Assembly: GCF_000422785.1 (NCBI RefSeq)
Contig: NZ_AUGS01000005.1
Span: forward strand, 62,001-126,000
Length of the DNA: 64,000 bases
From: Pseudovibrio exalbescens DSM 16456
Lineage (GTDB): Bacteria; Pseudomonadota; Alphaproteobacteria; Rhizobiales; Stappiaceae
Direction of reading: 5' to 3'
The notes under the pieces: model-generated
The model's input: the letters and a program-made list of their open reading frames with translations, nothing else
Databases searched by the model: none
Told to the model about the DNA's origin: nothing
Translations under genes and position numbers: made by a program
In this document: positions 11,448 to 21,642 of the stretch, one piece after another
How the letters are laid out: each line of letters starts with the position of its first letter
Numbering within the stretch: position 1 is the stretch's first letter

Positions 11448-11894
11448 TTACAGGCCCAGTGTCGGGTTCTGTGCTCCGCGCAGGATCTGCGTCAGGAAGC
11501 CGTAATCTGCACCACCAGTCCGGGTCTTGCGGTTCAGGTAGTCAACCACGCGACCGTCTTCCATACCGAAGTTGGCGATGTCACGCACAAAACCGTCCTG
11601 ATCGAAATAGACCGCGACGACACGTTGATCCACGACGTCCGGCGCCAAAAAAGCTGTGGTTTCGGTCTTCTGAGAAATGTAATAATAGGCTTCTCCGTTC
11701 AGGTTGGATGTGGTGGATGGAGATCCCAATAACAACTCCACCTGCTCACGGCTTGAGCCGACCTGAATTTCCGAGAGGGCGTCTGGAGAAATCACCTGCC
11801 CGTGATTGAGTGTTGTGGTGAAGCACCCCCCAAGCGGCAGCGCCAAGCAAGCCAGTAGTGCCGTACGGCGAACAAATGCAAACATTCCAAACAT
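11448..11894 (-). CDS. bamE: Outer membrane protein assembly factor BamE (SmpA/OmlA) lipoprotein
   Basis: A small lipoprotein subunit of the BAM complex, which inserts beta-barrel proteins in the outer membrane. From the ATG at 11894 (148 aa) there is a short basic n-region, a hydrophobic core and the lipobox PLGGC (lipidated Cys24). The SmpA/OmlA domain is seen in IQVGSSREQVELLLGSPS, with YYYISQ and VVAVYFDQDGFV strands. A TTG at 11909 and an ATG at 11885 are alternative starts. It diverges from the cytochrome chaperone gene, a conserved arrangement in this class. Confidence 0.92.
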   Translation of the reverse strand: MFGMFAFVRRTALLACLALPLGGCFTTTLNHGQVISPDALSEIQVGSSREQVELLLGSPSTTSNLNGEAYYYISQKTETTAFLAPDVVDQRVVAVYFDQDGFVRDIANFGMEDGRVVDYLNRKTRTGGADYGFLTQILRGAQNPTLGL

Positions 11895-12011
11895 CCCGTT
11901 GGCTTGCAAACCTCGGTGTGCCCCCTGTTTGCAAGCGATTTAAATTTTCCTTGTTTTTGTGCCTAGCGCGTGGCAGGCAACAAAGCAACTCCGGATCGCA
12001 AATGAGGTCTC

Positions 12012-12560
12012 ATGATCTTTGGCATTTTTAGGCGTCGCGACGATTCGTCAATTCGAAGTGTTTACAGGCAGATCGTGGCACAAGCGCGCCAGCCCCATTT
12101 TTATACAGATCTTCGCGTTCCCGATACCTCGGAAGGGCGCTTCGAGATGATCGTTTTACATGCGTTCCTCGTTTTTCATCGGTTGCGGAACGAGGGGCGT
12201 GAGGCTCAGACCTTTGCTCAGCAGGTGTTTGATCTGTTCTTTCAGGATATGGATCAAAGCATGCGTGAGTTGGGTATTGGGGATGAGGGGGTTCGCCGCC
12301 GTATTCGTGCCATGACAGAGTCGTTTTACGGACGGTCTTCTTCCTACAGTGAAGGTCTCGTCACCGGAAACAGGAAGGCCTTGAGTGAAGCCCTCCTCAA
12401 AAATATCTATGGTGGGCATGAAGAGGTTGTTGCAGCTGAGCGCCTTGTAGACTACATGCAGCACTCCTTGAAGGTTTTGCAGCAACTGCCCGAAACCGAG
12501 ATCCGCAACGGCCACGTTGCCTTTGCACCGCTTGACCCTCAAGCCCAGAAGAAGCAGTAG
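12012..12560 (+). CDS. Ubiquinol-cytochrome c chaperone family protein (CBP3-like)
   Basis: A relative of mitochondrial Cbp3/UQCC1, which assists assembly of cytochrome b into complex III. The 182-residue product has the family core YRQIVAQARQPHFYTDLRVPDT. It continues with EGRFEMIVLHAFLVFHRL and LFFQDMDQSMRELGIGD. It lacks membrane segments, so it probably works at the cytosolic face. It is 3 nt from the DUF177 gene, with which it forms a conserved pair. Function is inferred from family. Confidence 0.88.
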   Translation: MIFGIFRRRDDSSIRSVYRQIVAQARQPHFYTDLRVPDTSEGRFEMIVLHAFLVFHRLRNEGREAQTFAQQVFDLFFQDMDQSMRELGIGDEGVRRRIRAMTESFYGRSSSYSEGLVTGNRKALSEALLKNIYGGHEEVVAAERLVDYMQHSLKVLQQLPETEIRNGHVAFAPLDPQAQKKQ

Positions 12561-12563
12561 ATC

Positions 12564-13139
12564 ATGAGCATTGCACCTTATCCGTGGCACTATCCCTTTT
12601 CCCTCGCAAAACTCGGGGAAAAACCTATCAGATTGACCCTTGAACTTGATGAGGCCACGCGCGAACAGTTCAAGAAAACCTATGAGCTTCTGGAATTGCC
12701 GGTGTTCAAGGCCGACGTCGAAGTACGGCGGTGGCGCAAGGCGGGTGTTGCCGTAAAGGGGAATATCATCGCAGAAACCGTTCAGTCCTGTGTTGTGTCC
12801 CTGCAACCGGTGACCACGCAGATCGAGGAGAGCTTTGAACGAACCTTTTTGCCGGAGGATGATGGTTCAAAGCGGCGCAAGTCCTCACAGGATGATCTGG
12901 ATATTGAGGTTGATTTTGAAGCGGAAGATCCGCCAGAGAGTTTTTCCGGTCAGCAGATTGACCTTGGGGCTGTTATCTGTGAGCAGTTTGCGTTGGGCTT
13001 AGATCTGTATCCGAAGGCCGAGGGCGTTGAGGTGGAGGAAGCCTATCAGCCGAACCCGGAGGAAGAGGAAGCCGAAGATGAGCGCGAACCTTCTCCGTTT
13101 GCGGCGCTGGAGGCGCTGAAGAAGGACTTGAAAAACTAA
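12564..13139 (+). CDS. DUF177 (YceD-like) domain protein
   Basis: A 191-residue protein of the YceD/DUF177 family, linked in other bacteria to 23S rRNA processing and accumulation. The signature CVVSLQPV appears at about residues 74-81, after NIIAETVQS. The C-terminal part is strongly acidic (EEAYQPNPEEEEAEDEREP) and ends in a short helix (FAALEALKKDL). No rpmF follows here; the next gene is plsX. The ATG is 3 nt after the preceding stop, which suggests coupling. Confidence 0.87.
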   Translation: MSIAPYPWHYPFSLAKLGEKPIRLTLELDEATREQFKKTYELLELPVFKADVEVRRWRKAGVAVKGNIIAETVQSCVVSLQPVTTQIEESFERTFLPEDDGSKRRKSSQDDLDIEVDFEAEDPPESFSGQQIDLGAVICEQFALGLDLYPKAEGVEVEEAYQPNPEEEEAEDEREPSPFAALEALKKDLKN

Positions 13140-13292
13140 AATCGGGTCGGGCAGCCAAAGAGATGTTGCGTGTTGTCATGAAACGGGTATCTTGCGCCCG
13201 CATGCTGCATCTCAACACGGACCCGGTGATCAAACGCTTCACAGCCTTTGTTGTGCGGTGTGTGCAAGACGTAACAGGATTAGCGACAGCAT

Positions 13293-14351
13293 ATGTCTGG
13301 AAAGATTAGGATTTCAGTTGATGCCATGGGCGGTGATGCCGGCGCCCAGACGGTTATTCCGGGTGCCGCCATTGTGCTGGAGCGCTGCCCCGACATCGAG
13401 TTTTTGCTGTTTGGTGACAAGGCCGTAATCGAGCCTTTGCTGGAAAACCATCCGCGCTTGAAGGAATGCTCCCGCGTTTTTCACAGTGATGTGGCCATTG
13501 AAATGGACGAAAAGCCCAGCCAAGCCCTGCGCAAGGGGCGGGGCAAGTCGTCCATGTGGCAAGCCATCGCTGCGGTAAAGGCGGGCGATGCCGATGTTGC
13601 GGTTTCCGCTGGCAACACCGGTGCCTTGATGGCCATGTCCAAGTTCTGCTTGCGAACCATGTCGGACATAGAGCGCCCGGCCATTGCTGCGATCTGGCCA
13701 ACCATGCGTGGTGAGTCCATTGTTCTGGACGTTGGGGCTACCGTTGGTGCCGATTCACAGCAGCTTATCGACTTTGCCATTCTGGGCGGGGCCATGGCCC
13801 GCACAATCCAGGGCATTGAGAAACCGACGGTTGGCCTGCTCAACATCGGTGTAGAAGAAGTCAAAGGCGTGGAAGAGGTGCGCAACGCCGGGCGTATGTT
13901 GCGCGATCTGTCGCCTCCTAATCTACAATATGTCGGCTTCGTCGAGGGTGATGATATCGGCAAGGGTACCGTGGATGTTGTCGTGACTGAAGGGTTTGCT
14001 GGCAACATCGCTCTCAAGACCGCAGAGGGTACTGCCAAACAACTTGCAGGATATCTGCGCGCAGCCATGTCGCGCACGATCTTTGCCAAGATCGGGTATC
14101 TGTTTGCCAAAGGCGCCTTCGATCGCCTGCGCGCAAAGATGGATCCGCGCAAGATGAATGGCGGCGTTTTCCTCGGGTTGAACGGCATTGTCATCAAGAG
14201 CCACGGCGGAACAGACGGCGAGGGCTTTGCCTCAGCGGTCGAACTTGCCTACGACATGGCCAAAAACGAACTCATAAAGAAAATCTCCGAGGACATCGGG
14301 GACTATCATCGCGGCAAGATCACGACCGCTGATGAAGGACTGGAAGGTTGA
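13293..14351 (+). CDS. plsX: Phosphate acyltransferase PlsX
   Basis: Converts acyl-ACP to acyl-phosphate, the first step of the PlsX/PlsY phospholipid pathway, at the cytoplasmic membrane surface. The 352-residue product starts with [19 protein letters not shown]. It also contains [24 protein letters not shown] and [15 protein letters not shown], all typical of PlsX. Length is normal. Its stop overlaps the TTG upstream of the chosen fabH start, so the two are translationally coupled. A 153-nt gap separates it from the DUF177 gene. Confidence 0.96.
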   Translation: MSGKIRISVDAMGGDAGAQTVIPGAAIVLERCPDIEFLLFGDKAVIEPLLENHPRLKECSRVFHSDVAIEMDEKPSQALRKGRGKSSMWQAIAAVKAGDADVAVSAGNTGALMAMSKFCLRTMSDIERPAIAAIWPTMRGESIVLDVGATVGADSQQLIDFAILGGAMARTIQGIEKPTVGLLNIGVEEVKGVEEVRNAGRMLRDLSPPNLQYVGFVEGDDIGKGTVDVVVTEGFAGNIALKTAEGTAKQLAGYLRAAMSRTIFAKIGYLFAKGAFDRLRAKMDPRKMNGGVFLGLNGIVIKSHGGTDGEGFASAVELAYDMAKNELIKKISEDIGDYHRGKITTADEGLEG

Positions 14352-14353
14352 TC

Positions 14354-15331
14354 GTGAACGCATTTCGCTCTGTAGTTCTGGGCTGTGGCAGCTATCTGCC
14401 GGAAAAAGTTCTCACCAATGCTGATCTCGCCGAGATGGTTGATACCTCGGATGAGTGGATTGTCCAGCGGACAGGCATTCATCAGCGCCATGTGGCCGCT
14501 GAAGGAGAAGTAACCTCCGACATGGCAATCAAGGCCGCACAGGCCGCGTTGGAGAATGCAGGTGTTGATGCTTCGACAATCGATCTGATCATTCTGGCGA
14601 CATCCACCCCGGACAACACCTTTCCTGCTTCGGCGGTGACTGTTCAGGCCGGGTTGGGCATTACTCATGGCATGGCATTTGACGTTCAGGCGGTGTGCTC
14701 TGGTTTTGTTTATGCCGTGACTACTGCGGACGCTTACTTGCGCGGCGGTCTTGCCAAGCGCGCATTGGTAATCGGCTCGGAGACGTTTTCCCGCCTTTTG
14801 GACTGGAACGACCGAACCACATGCGTTCTATTCGGAGATGGGGCCGGGGCGATCGTGCTGGATGCAGTTGAAGGTGCACCGGACATCAATGAAAGCGGTG
14901 TTCTGACCTGCCATCTGCGTTCGGATGGTCGCCACAAGGAAAAGCTTTACGTGGACGGAGGACCTTCTTCCACGCAGACCACAGGTCACCTTCGCATGGA
15001 AGGGCGTGAGGTTTTCAAGCATGCTGTGGGCATGGTCACTGACGTTGTCGAAGCTGCTTTTGAAGCAACCGGACTTTCCGCGGATGATTTGAACTGGTTC
15101 GTGCCCCATCAGGCCAACAAGCGGATCATCGACGCCTCCGCCAAGAAACTGGGTATTGCTCCGGAAAAGGTGGTTGTTACGGTTGGTGAACATGCCAATA
15201 CGTCTGCGGCTACAATTCCGCTCGCGCTTGATTCTATCGTCCAGGCCGGCAAGGTGAAAAAGGGTGATTTGATCATGCTGGAGGCTATGGGTGGTGGCTT
15301 TACATGGGGTGCAGTTCTGCTGCGCTGGTAA
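14354..15331 (+). CDS. fabH: 3-oxoacyl-ACP synthase III (KAS III)
   Basis: Starts fatty acid synthesis by condensing acetyl-CoA with malonyl-ACP. The catalytic triad is visible: Cys115 in [14 protein letters not shown], His in [10 protein letters not shown] and Asn in [10 protein letters not shown]. The frame opens at a TTG (14348), but GGAAGG at 14342-14347 is correctly spaced for the GTG at 14354, giving 325 aa and the usual [18 protein letters not shown] start. It shares the plsX transcript, the standard bacterial arrangement. Confidence 0.96.
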   Translation: MNAFRSVVLGCGSYLPEKVLTNADLAEMVDTSDEWIVQRTGIHQRHVAAEGEVTSDMAIKAAQAALENAGVDASTIDLIILATSTPDNTFPASAVTVQAGLGITHGMAFDVQAVCSGFVYAVTTADAYLRGGLAKRALVIGSETFSRLLDWNDRTTCVLFGDGAGAIVLDAVEGAPDINESGVLTCHLRSDGRHKEKLYVDGGPSSTQTTGHLRMEGREVFKHAVGMVTDVVEAAFEATGLSADDLNWFVPHQANKRIIDASAKKLGIAPEKVVVTVGEHANTSAATIPLALDSIVQAGKVKKGDLIMLEAMGGGFTWGAVLLRW

Positions 15332-15464
15332 ATTGGCGGCTTCATGGGCCCTAATGAGCGCTGAGGTTGCGTATAAGCTGTTGACCAACGCGAGGGAAGA
15401 CAATACCGTATCCCCTTGAGAACTATCTATATTCCCAAGAACCTGTGCGGTGAAGGAGGGTACT

Positions 15465-15773
15465 ATGGCTGGTCATACGGTAACCCGTGCTGATCTGTGT
15501 GAAGCTGTCTATCAGAAAGTGGGTCTGTCACGGACCGAGTCTGCCGAGCTTGTCGAGAAAGTTCTCTCTGAGATTTCGACCAGTCTTGAACGTGGCGAAT
15601 CCGTTAAACTGTCTTCGTTTGGCTCCTTTGTGGTGCGCTCGAAAGGTGAGCGGATCGGGCGTAATCCCAAGACCGGAGAAGAAGTGCCGATTTCTCCCCG
15701 CCGCGTGATGGTTTTCAAGCCGAGCAACGTTCTGAAACAACGGATCAATGACGCGCTCGTAGAGAGTGATTGA
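15465..15773 (+). CDS. ihfA: Integration host factor subunit alpha
   Basis: A sequence-specific DNA-bending protein that acts as a heterodimer with IhfB in recombination, replication and transcription. The 102-residue product has the HU/IHF fold: [31 protein letters not shown], and the DNA-clamping arm [26 protein letters not shown] precedes the ATG at 15465; a GTG at 15450 is in frame but less likely. It follows fabH and precedes a MerR regulator, a conserved order. Confidence 0.95.
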   Translation: MAGHTVTRADLCEAVYQKVGLSRTESAELVEKVLSEISTSLERGESVKLSSFGSFVVRSKGERIGRNPKTGEEVPISPRRVMVFKPSNVLKQRINDALVESD

Positions 15774-15817
15774 TCCTATCTCCCACTCTGAAATCCCGAG
15801 ATTGAGCGAAGTTAATC

Positions 15818-16534
15818 GTGCATAAAAGCGCTGACGCCTTCCGAACCATCAGTGAAGTGGCAGAGCATCTTGACCTGCCTCAGCATGTGCTGCGTTTCTG
15901 GGAAACCCGGTTTACACAGATCAAGCCGCTGAAGCGGGGAGGCGGTCGCCGCTACTATCGCCCAGAAGATGTGGAGTTGCTAGCGGGCATTCGTCATCTG
16001 CTTTATGGCGAAGGCTACACGATCAAGGGCGTGCAGCGCATCTTACGGGAGCAGGGCGCTCGTTTCGTCATGGAGATCGGACAAAATCCTGCGGCCCACA
16101 CGGCTGTTGGGATCGCTACCCAACCGCAACAGGCGCAGTCGTCGGCACCTGCACCGCGCCAGGACGCTAATCCGACTCCGGTTTCACCATCTTATTCTGC
16201 CCATCAAGAGCTGTCGTACAGCCAACAAGATGGCGATTTGTTTGCTGCAGATGACACGGAACTTGAACAGGGACCGGTTCATGATCAGCCCGCTGCGCCT
16301 TCCTATCAGACGGAACCGGAAGAGCCTCTGCCAGCCGGGTTGTTGTCTGATACGGATGATGAAGAGGACAGCGGATCAGCGCCGTCAGCCTTGCGTTTCA
16401 TGGATCGGTTGCGCGGTGCAGATCGCGCGGGTCAGGATGAAGCGGGACGAATGACGAAGGAGGAGGTTCGCCTCTTGCAATCGACATTGTTCGAGCTGCT
16501 GGAATGCAAACGTATGCTCGATCAGGCGCGATAA
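15818..16534 (+). CDS. MerR family transcriptional regulator
   Basis: A 238-residue regulator with an N-terminal winged helix-turn-helix (residues about 8-75: [19 protein letters not shown], then [19 protein letters not shown]). A long linker rich in Q, P, S and acidic residues spans about residues 85-195, and a short C-terminal helix follows ([18 protein letters not shown]). No cysteine metal-binding pattern of metal sensors is seen, and the ligand is unknown. The start is a GTG with a poor ribosome-binding site. This MerR type next to ihfA is common in Alphaproteobacteria. Confidence 0.88.
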   Translation: MHKSADAFRTISEVAEHLDLPQHVLRFWETRFTQIKPLKRGGGRRYYRPEDVELLAGIRHLLYGEGYTIKGVQRILREQGARFVMEIGQNPAAHTAVGIATQPQQAQSSAPAPRQDANPTPVSPSYSAHQELSYSQQDGDLFAADDTELEQGPVHDQPAAPSYQTEPEEPLPAGLLSDTDDEEDSGSAPSALRFMDRLRGADRAGQDEAGRMTKEEVRLLQSTLFELLECKRMLDQAR

Positions 16535-16540
16535 ATCACG

Positions 16541-16984
16541 CTACAGCGCCCAGACGTGCCCAATAAGCAAGAGCACTACAAGGCTGGTTATTCTTATTCG
16601 AAGGGTCAGGTAGCTTTGTGTGATTGCGGCAGCTTTGGCGAGTTTGAAGTCCACCAGCAACAGCCCTGCAAATACCAACGCCAATACAGAAAGTGACAGG
16701 ACGTCTGGAAAGATCAAAACGCTTATCCAGATCAGAATGGCAGCGCAATTTGAAATGATTGCCACGGCAGAACCGATCTTGTCACCGAACGCGATGAAGA
16801 TTCCCCAATGACTGCCCGCCAGAAATGAAGCAATAACCGCACCGTAGATCAGGCTGACCTTGGTTGGCGAGCCCAATAAGGGCAGGTTGTTCACCCCGAG
16901 CAAAACAGCAAGTAGCATGGCTGCGAAAGGCAGGGCACCGGCGTAAGTAAGCGCGTTCACGAGCAATGTGCGGTCGGTCATCAT
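16541..16984 (-). CDS. DUF3429 integral membrane protein
   Basis: A small membrane protein of unknown function with about five hydrophobic segments. The family-type stretch [20 protein letters not shown] is clear and the length from the tandem ATGs at 16981-16984 (147 aa) fits DUF3429. The frame is open to an ATG at 17080, which would add about 32 non-conserved residues; GAAGA upstream of 16984 favours the shorter form. The gene is convergent with the MerR gene, with only 6 nt between stops. Confidence 0.75.
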   Translation of the reverse strand: MMTDRTLLVNALTYAGALPFAAMLLAVLLGVNNLPLLGSPTKVSLIYGAVIASFLAGSHWGIFIAFGDKIGSAVAIISNCAAILIWISVLIFPDVLSLSVLALVFAGLLLVDFKLAKAAAITQSYLTLRIRITSLVVLLLIGHVWAL

Positions 16985-17241
16985 CGAGCTATCTTCGTTC
17001 TTCGGCACCGCTGAGAGCAATACTTCACTTCTTCCCAGCAACTCTTCCATTTTCGCCGCCAGGAAAATGGCCTGCCGCATGTCATGCAGATTTTCTGTGG
17101 CAAGTTAGATTTGCTGTGAGATGTCATGCTGGCGTCTACTCTTCATACTCCTGTTTGAAAGAGTGGAGCAGTTGCCAAAGATAGCAAGGTGTGCTTGAGA
17201 CACTTTTAAGGTGAAATGAAAATGTGGTATTGCCTCTTGAC

Positions 17242-17255
17242 GGTACATATGTACC
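17242..17255. promoter_or_regulatory. 14-bp perfect palindrome in the DUF3429 / tRNA-Pro gap
   Basis: GGTACATATGTACC is fully self-complementary. It lies 43 nt beyond the tRNA-Pro 3' end and about 260 nt upstream of the DUF3429 start. A few such palindromes are expected by chance in 64 kb, so its role is only suggested by its intergenic position. Confidence 0.3.
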
Positions 17256-17297
17256 CAAGCGCACTTCACTAATTTCATGCTAAGTCATTGATTTTAA

Positions 17298-17374
17298 TGG
17301 TCGGGCAGGCCGGATTTGAACCGACGACCCCTTCACCCCCAGTGAAGTGCGCTACCAAGCTGCGCTACTGCCCG
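17298..17374 (-). tRNA. tRNA-Pro (anticodon GGG)
   Basis: Read on the minus strand it folds as a full cloverleaf. The acceptor stem pairs CGGGCAG with CTGCCCG. The anticodon stem pairs CTTCA with TGAAG around CTGGGGG, giving anticodon GGG. A GGTTCAAATCC T-arm, discriminator A and an encoded CCA (complement of 17298-17300) complete it. It is 77 nt long and reads proline codons CCC/CCT. The gene sits at the left edge of the polysaccharide locus. Confidence 0.97.
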
Positions 17375-17441
17375 TCCATGTGAGGTGCATCCTGTATGAT
17401 CGGATGCCCTTCTGCAACGCTCTGTGCGATTGCATGAGCGT

Positions 17442-18728
17442 CTAGTTACCTGCTTCATCTGATTTGATCAAGACAGAAGATGTGCTGGAGTGCGAAGCTA
17501 GTGGAAAACGGCGGGCGGATTGGAGGGCCGACTCCGTTGCAATAAAGGCCCAAAGCCCGGCAAGGATCAGATAAAAGTGACGCCAGTGGTTGGTATCGAT
17601 CACTAGACCAGCGATGGTGTGAACGAGAAAGGCGCTGAAGAAGCAAATGACGTATTTTTGATAGGGGCGAGGTTTGACCAACAGTGGTGTGGCCTTGACC
17701 AATGTAAGCACGATGAGTGTGGCGTATGAAAAGCCGCCCAGCCAACCGTAGGTGGTAAAGCTCTTCAGATAGACATTATGTTCTTCCTCAGGGAAGATCT
17801 GTGTGAACCCACCAATACCCAGCCCCAACGGGCGCTCAGTCACCATCTGAAACCCAATGAGATGACGCGCGAAGCGGCCAACGCGGGCAGCATCATAGTC
17901 CTGTACCAGTTTTGCGCGCTGGAAAAACATGTTGGCGATCTCGTCAATACTCAATGCAATGGCCAACAGAGCCACCATGGTCAGAAAGACCAGTCCGAGC
18001 AACCCGAGCATTTTCGAGCGCCGGCTTTTCAGCGGTTCGTTGACGAAAGTCAGGAGAAAGACCAGGCCGCCGGAAAGCAGCAGCATGCCCCATGCCGCCC
18101 GCGAAAAGCTCAGGAAAATACCAAGCACCAGTACAGCCAGCAGCACAAGGCGGACCTTCGTTTTGGAAAGTGGTTTGGTAAGGATATCGTAGGTGAGCAA
18201 AAGAGTGGGCAGTAGCAAGAACGGACCGTAAACGTTTGGGTCCTTGAATGCCCCTTTGGCACGTCCATACCGCGTGAAAGCTTCAAACGCACCCGGCATA
18301 AGGTCTAGGTAGCCTACAATTCCCGCGATAGCCGTTAACAAGCCAGCGAATATATAGGCCTTCTCAATGGTGTGGAGGCGTCGCAGATCCTGGGTCAAAA
18401 CCGCAACAAACAGAAAGGATGAGAGAACGAGGAAGGTAGAGATGGCGATATAGCGGGCTGCCACCATGACATCCGAAGAGACCGTAATGGCCAGCATTCC
18501 GCCCGCACACCACAGGCTGAGGAAGATGAACAAGGGGCTCTGCGCACGCCGGAGCTCCATTCCGGCAAAGGTCCACAAACAGATGAGGCCCAGCACCAAA
18601 AGGTCATAGGGTGATGGTTCGATCATGACGAGGCCACTGATGGCAATCAGCGCGAACAACGCCCACCGTGCTGGCGCTTCGTGATTGAAGCGCAGCACCC
18701 AATGTGGCGCCAGTGTCGCTGGCCGCAT
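17442..18728 (-). CDS. O-antigen ligase/polymerase-like (Wzy/WaaL) membrane protein
   Basis: A polytopic membrane protein of 428 residues with about 11 hydrophobic segments and a large loop near residues 300-355. That loop contains the family-type RPLGLGIGGFTQIFPEEEHNVYL, close to the H-containing motif of O-antigen ligases. It probably polymerises repeat units or ligates glycan for the nearby exopolysaccharide. The frame is open about 60 codons further upstream, into the preceding gene. I chose the ATG at 18728, 17 nt after that gene's stop. It is the last gene of the four-gene minus-strand operon. Confidence 0.85.
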   Translation of the reverse strand: MRPATLAPHWVLRFNHEAPARWALFALIAISGLVMIEPSPYDLLVLGLICLWTFAGMELRRAQSPLFIFLSLWCAGGMLAITVSSDVMVAARYIAISTFLVLSSFLFVAVLTQDLRRLHTIEKAYIFAGLLTAIAGIVGYLDLMPGAFEAFTRYGRAKGAFKDPNVYGPFLLLPTLLLTYDILTKPLSKTKVRLVLLAVLVLGIFLSFSRAAWGMLLLSGGLVFLLTFVNEPLKSRRSKMLGLLGLVFLTMVALLAIALSIDEIANMFFQRAKLVQDYDAARVGRFARHLIGFQMVTERPLGLGIGGFTQIFPEEEHNVYLKSFTTYGWLGGFSYATLIVLTLVKATPLLVKPRPYQKYVICFFSAFLVHTIAGLVIDTNHWRHFYLILAGLWAFIATESALQSARRFPLASHSSTSSVLIKSDEAGN

Positions 18729-18745
18729 ATGGTTGCTCGTCGAGG

Positions 18746-20272
18746 TCAATAGGCGTTCTCGGTATTGAAGAGGCTGAAGGGCGTACGCAGCAGAATGTAG
18801 AGATCGAGCCAGACCGACCAGTTTTCGATGTAGTAGATGTCGTGTTCTACGCGTTTCTGGATTTTCTCCTGCGTGTCGGTTTCGCCGCGCCACCCCTTGA
18901 TCTGGGCCCACCCGGTGACGCCGGGTTTCACCTTGTGCCGGGCGAAGTAGCCATCAACCACCTGCTCGTAAAGTTCGTTGTCTGCACGGGCAGCCAGCGC
19001 ATGTGGACGGGGACCGACCAGCGACAACGACCCACCCAGTACGTTGAAAAGCTGCGGGAGTTCATCAATGGATGTCTTGCGAATGAAACGGCCAACTCGG
19101 GTCACGCGGCTGTCGTTTCTGGTCACAAGCTTGGCGGCGTTCGCGTCGGTCTTCTCGTGATACATGCTGCGGAACTTCAACACTTCGATCAGTTCGTTAT
19201 TGAACCCGTATCGCTTCTGCCTGAACAGGACAGGGCCGGGGCTATCCAGTCTGATCGCCAGCGCCGTGATCAGCATGACGGGCGAGAGCAAGGCCAACGC
19301 CAACGCAGCGAAAAGCAGATCAAAAACACGCTTGATGATCGTATCCCAATCCGTGATCGGCTTTTGTGCAACGTCAACGAAGGGGACAGTTCCGACGAAA
19401 GAGGAAGCGCGTTTGCGAAACTGAAGCTTATCCGTATGTGCAGATAGACGAATGTCCACCGGTAACACCCACAGAGTGCTCATGAGTTGCAAGATGCGCT
19501 TTTCTGCCCGCAAGGGGATGGTGACCAACAACATGTCAATGTGAGCAATGCGGGCAAATTCCACCAAGTCCGCAACTGTGCCCAACTTTGGATATCCAGC
19601 AACGGAAGGCGGAGAGCGATCATTGCCACGGTCATCAAATATCCCGCAGATATCAATGTCATTGAAAGCCTGGCGCTCCAGTTCCGCGATCAGTTCTGCA
19701 GCCGCGTTACCGCCTCCGATCAATACGGCACGGCGGTTCAGGCGACCTTCCGTCATCCATTTGCGTACCAGCCTGTTCAGTATCAACCGGGCTACCAACA
19801 AGGCGCCAACGCCATACAGGAACCAGTTTGACAGGAAGGAGCTGGGTATTGCCTCCGCAGGCACCAAAAGCAAGCTCAGAGCAATCAATCCGGCGAACAC
19901 AAGTGCCCAGGCCACGCCCAATCGCGAGAGTTGCTCCCCTGAGCGGCGCATAAGTGTTGTCTGATAAAGATCAGCGATCTGGAACAGGACAATGGCCATT
20001 ATGGGCGCGGCAACGAGTGCCCCGGCTGTCATTGGATCCGGCAGGCTGTTGCCGCTGGTCAGGATGTAGGCAAGATATCCGCTGCCCATGGCGCATGTGG
20101 CGTCCATGAGGCGAACCGATCCATCAAGCACCTTGCGAGAAATTGTATTCGTACGCAATTCCTCCGCGACACGCCGGGCGTCATCGGACAGGTTCGCGTG
20201 CGATGTGTCGGTTCTGTTGTCATTTGGCCTGCCTGCAGGCACCGTTGCTTTTAGTTCTGAATGAAGTGTCAT
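18746..20272 (-). CDS. Undecaprenyl-phosphate sugar phosphotransferase (WcaJ/PssY-like)
   Basis: Starts repeat-unit assembly by moving a hexose-1-phosphate from a UDP-sugar to undecaprenyl phosphate. The 508-residue protein has four N-terminal membrane segments and a CoA-binding-like domain ([17 protein letters not shown], about residue 185). A fifth hydrophobic segment near residue 325 precedes the C-terminal catalytic domain: [54 protein letters not shown]. The sugar, probably glucose, cannot be fixed from sequence. It lies 11 nt after the GT4 gene on the same strand. Confidence 0.93.
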   Translation of the reverse strand: MTLHSELKATVPAGRPNDNRTDTSHANLSDDARRVAEELRTNTISRKVLDGSVRLMDATCAMGSGYLAYILTSGNSLPDPMTAGALVAAPIMAIVLFQIADLYQTTLMRRSGEQLSRLGVAWALVFAGLIALSLLLVPAEAIPSSFLSNWFLYGVGALLVARLILNRLVRKWMTEGRLNRRAVLIGGGNAAAELIAELERQAFNDIDICGIFDDRGNDRSPPSVAGYPKLGTVADLVEFARIAHIDMLLVTIPLRAEKRILQLMSTLWVLPVDIRLSAHTDKLQFRKRASSFVGTVPFVDVAQKPITDWDTIIKRVFDLLFAALALALLSPVMLITALAIRLDSPGPVLFRQKRYGFNNELIEVLKFRSMYHEKTDANAAKLVTRNDSRVTRVGRFIRKTSIDELPQLFNVLGGSLSLVGPRPHALAARADNELYEQVVDGYFARHKVKPGVTGWAQIKGWRGETDTQEKIQKRVEHDIYYIENWSVWLDLYILLRTPFSLFNTENAY

Positions 20273-20283
20273 TGCGGGCGACC

Positions 20284-21480
20284 TTACTGAGAGCTGGCGG
20301 AAGACGAATGGCGATCGGCAGACGTCTGTTTGCGTGTCTCAAGTGCCGATGAGGGGGAGAGTAGGGCCTTGTAAACGGCAGTTATGGAATCCGCCATATT
20401 GTGGCAGGTAAACCTGCGGCGTACTGACTCCTTTAATTGGTTGATCTCATGAAGATATTCAGGGCGGCGTTCGATGGCGTGGCTCATGGCCATTGCCAGA
20501 GCTTCCTCATTTCCAGCTTCAACGAGAAGCTGTTCATGCCCCCTGTAAACTTCGGGTATTCCACCTGTAGCGGTTGCCACAAGCGGTTTTCCTGAGGCGA
20601 GAATTTCAAGAAGGACATAGGGGAAAGCTTCGGCCCGCGACGGCAAGACGCCAATCCGGCCCAGCTTCAGGGCGTCACGCGCCGGCAGACGGCCCGCAAA
20701 GAAGACATGCTTTTCCAGTCCCAATTCCTTGACCTGATGCTGGTAGCTTTCTGCATCCGGACCATCGCCTACGAGCACAAGAGTTCTGGGTATGGAGGAG
20801 CGTTCATTGAGACGCTTGAGTGCGCGAAGAAGAACGTCCACACCTTTCAAATCCCGAAGTTCGCCGATGAACAGAAAATCACAGGCATCTTGCGCACAGA
20901 GGATCGGAGCGAACTCATCCTCTTGCAGCCCGTTATAGACAACCTGAGAAATGCGGGGCGGCACTCCGACCTTTTTTTGGTAGGAAGTCTTTTCAGACTG
21001 GGAGACAAAACATACAGCGTCGGTCATGGGGCGCAGCATTTGCTCCAGCGTGAGATAAACCTTTCCTATCAAGGTGGATCTTGAATAATGCAGGCTTCCC
21101 CCGTGTGGTGAGTAAACTCTTTTGATGGGGGTCGGAGTGAGGGCTGGAGCAAGCCGGGCATACACCCCGCCCTTGGCGCCGTGGCCATGCACCACATGAG
21201 GGTTGAGCTTGCGCACGATGCGCAGTGTTGCCCACAGGGCCGTCATATCACGTGGTGATAGGCCTCTTGGCATTGGAAATCGATGAATACCGAGAGCAAA
21301 ATCTGCTAGGGCTGCGGAGAGCGTCGCTTCGGCAACGTCTCCTCCCGTGGAGCTGTCGCACACAAGGCCCACCAAATGCCCTTGCTTGGACTGTTCGCGG
21401 GCCAGGTCGAGAACATGCCGCAAAGCGCCGCCGACTGGCGCGCGCAAACAATGCACTATCTTGAGCTTGAGCCCTGTCAT
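20284..21480 (-). CDS. Glycosyltransferase family 4
   Basis: A GT-B retaining glycosyltransferase, presumably adding a sugar to the lipid-linked repeat unit at the cytoplasmic face. The 398-residue product shows GGALRHVLDLAREQ near the N terminus, HGHGAKGGVYARL, and the C-terminal nucleotide-sugar region FLFIGELRDLKGVDVLLRAL. The EX7E motif is seen in EAFPYVLLE and is followed by GKPLVATATGGIPEV. A GTG at 21486 is also in frame; the ATG at 21480 follows a GGGGTGGG run. It is the only non-initiating glycosyltransferase in this locus. Confidence 0.92.
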   Translation of the reverse strand: MTGLKLKIVHCLRAPVGGALRHVLDLAREQSKQGHLVGLVCDSSTGGDVAEATLSAALADFALGIHRFPMPRGLSPRDMTALWATLRIVRKLNPHVVHGHGAKGGVYARLAPALTPTPIKRVYSPHGGSLHYSRSTLIGKVYLTLEQMLRPMTDAVCFVSQSEKTSYQKKVGVPPRISQVVYNGLQEDEFAPILCAQDACDFLFIGELRDLKGVDVLLRALKRLNERSSIPRTLVLVGDGPDAESYQHQVKELGLEKHVFFAGRLPARDALKLGRIGVLPSRAEAFPYVLLEILASGKPLVATATGGIPEVYRGHEQLLVEAGNEEALAMAMSHAIERRPEYLHEINQLKESVRRRFTCHNMADSITAVYKALLSPSSALETRKQTSADRHSSSASSQ

Positions 21481-21642
21481 TCCCACCCCGTTTGTTTGGA
21501 ACTGGGCGGTGCAGCAATGCCCAGTTCTTATAGCTAGATAAAAATATCTAGTCTAAAGGCATGGGATTCGCGTTAATTTTTACGGAAAACAAAGGGTTAA
21601 CGCTGGTGTTTACGCAAGGACAGGGGCTCGTCCGGATTTGCG

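Noticed and set aside
11180-11809. Long plus-strand open frame of about 210 codons running over bamE, and a shorter basic frame from ATG 11197
   Set aside because: The long frame is mostly antisense to bamE and has no domain. The 59-codon frame has a possible ribosome-binding site, but its composition is Arg/Ser-rich and it lies between two terminators.
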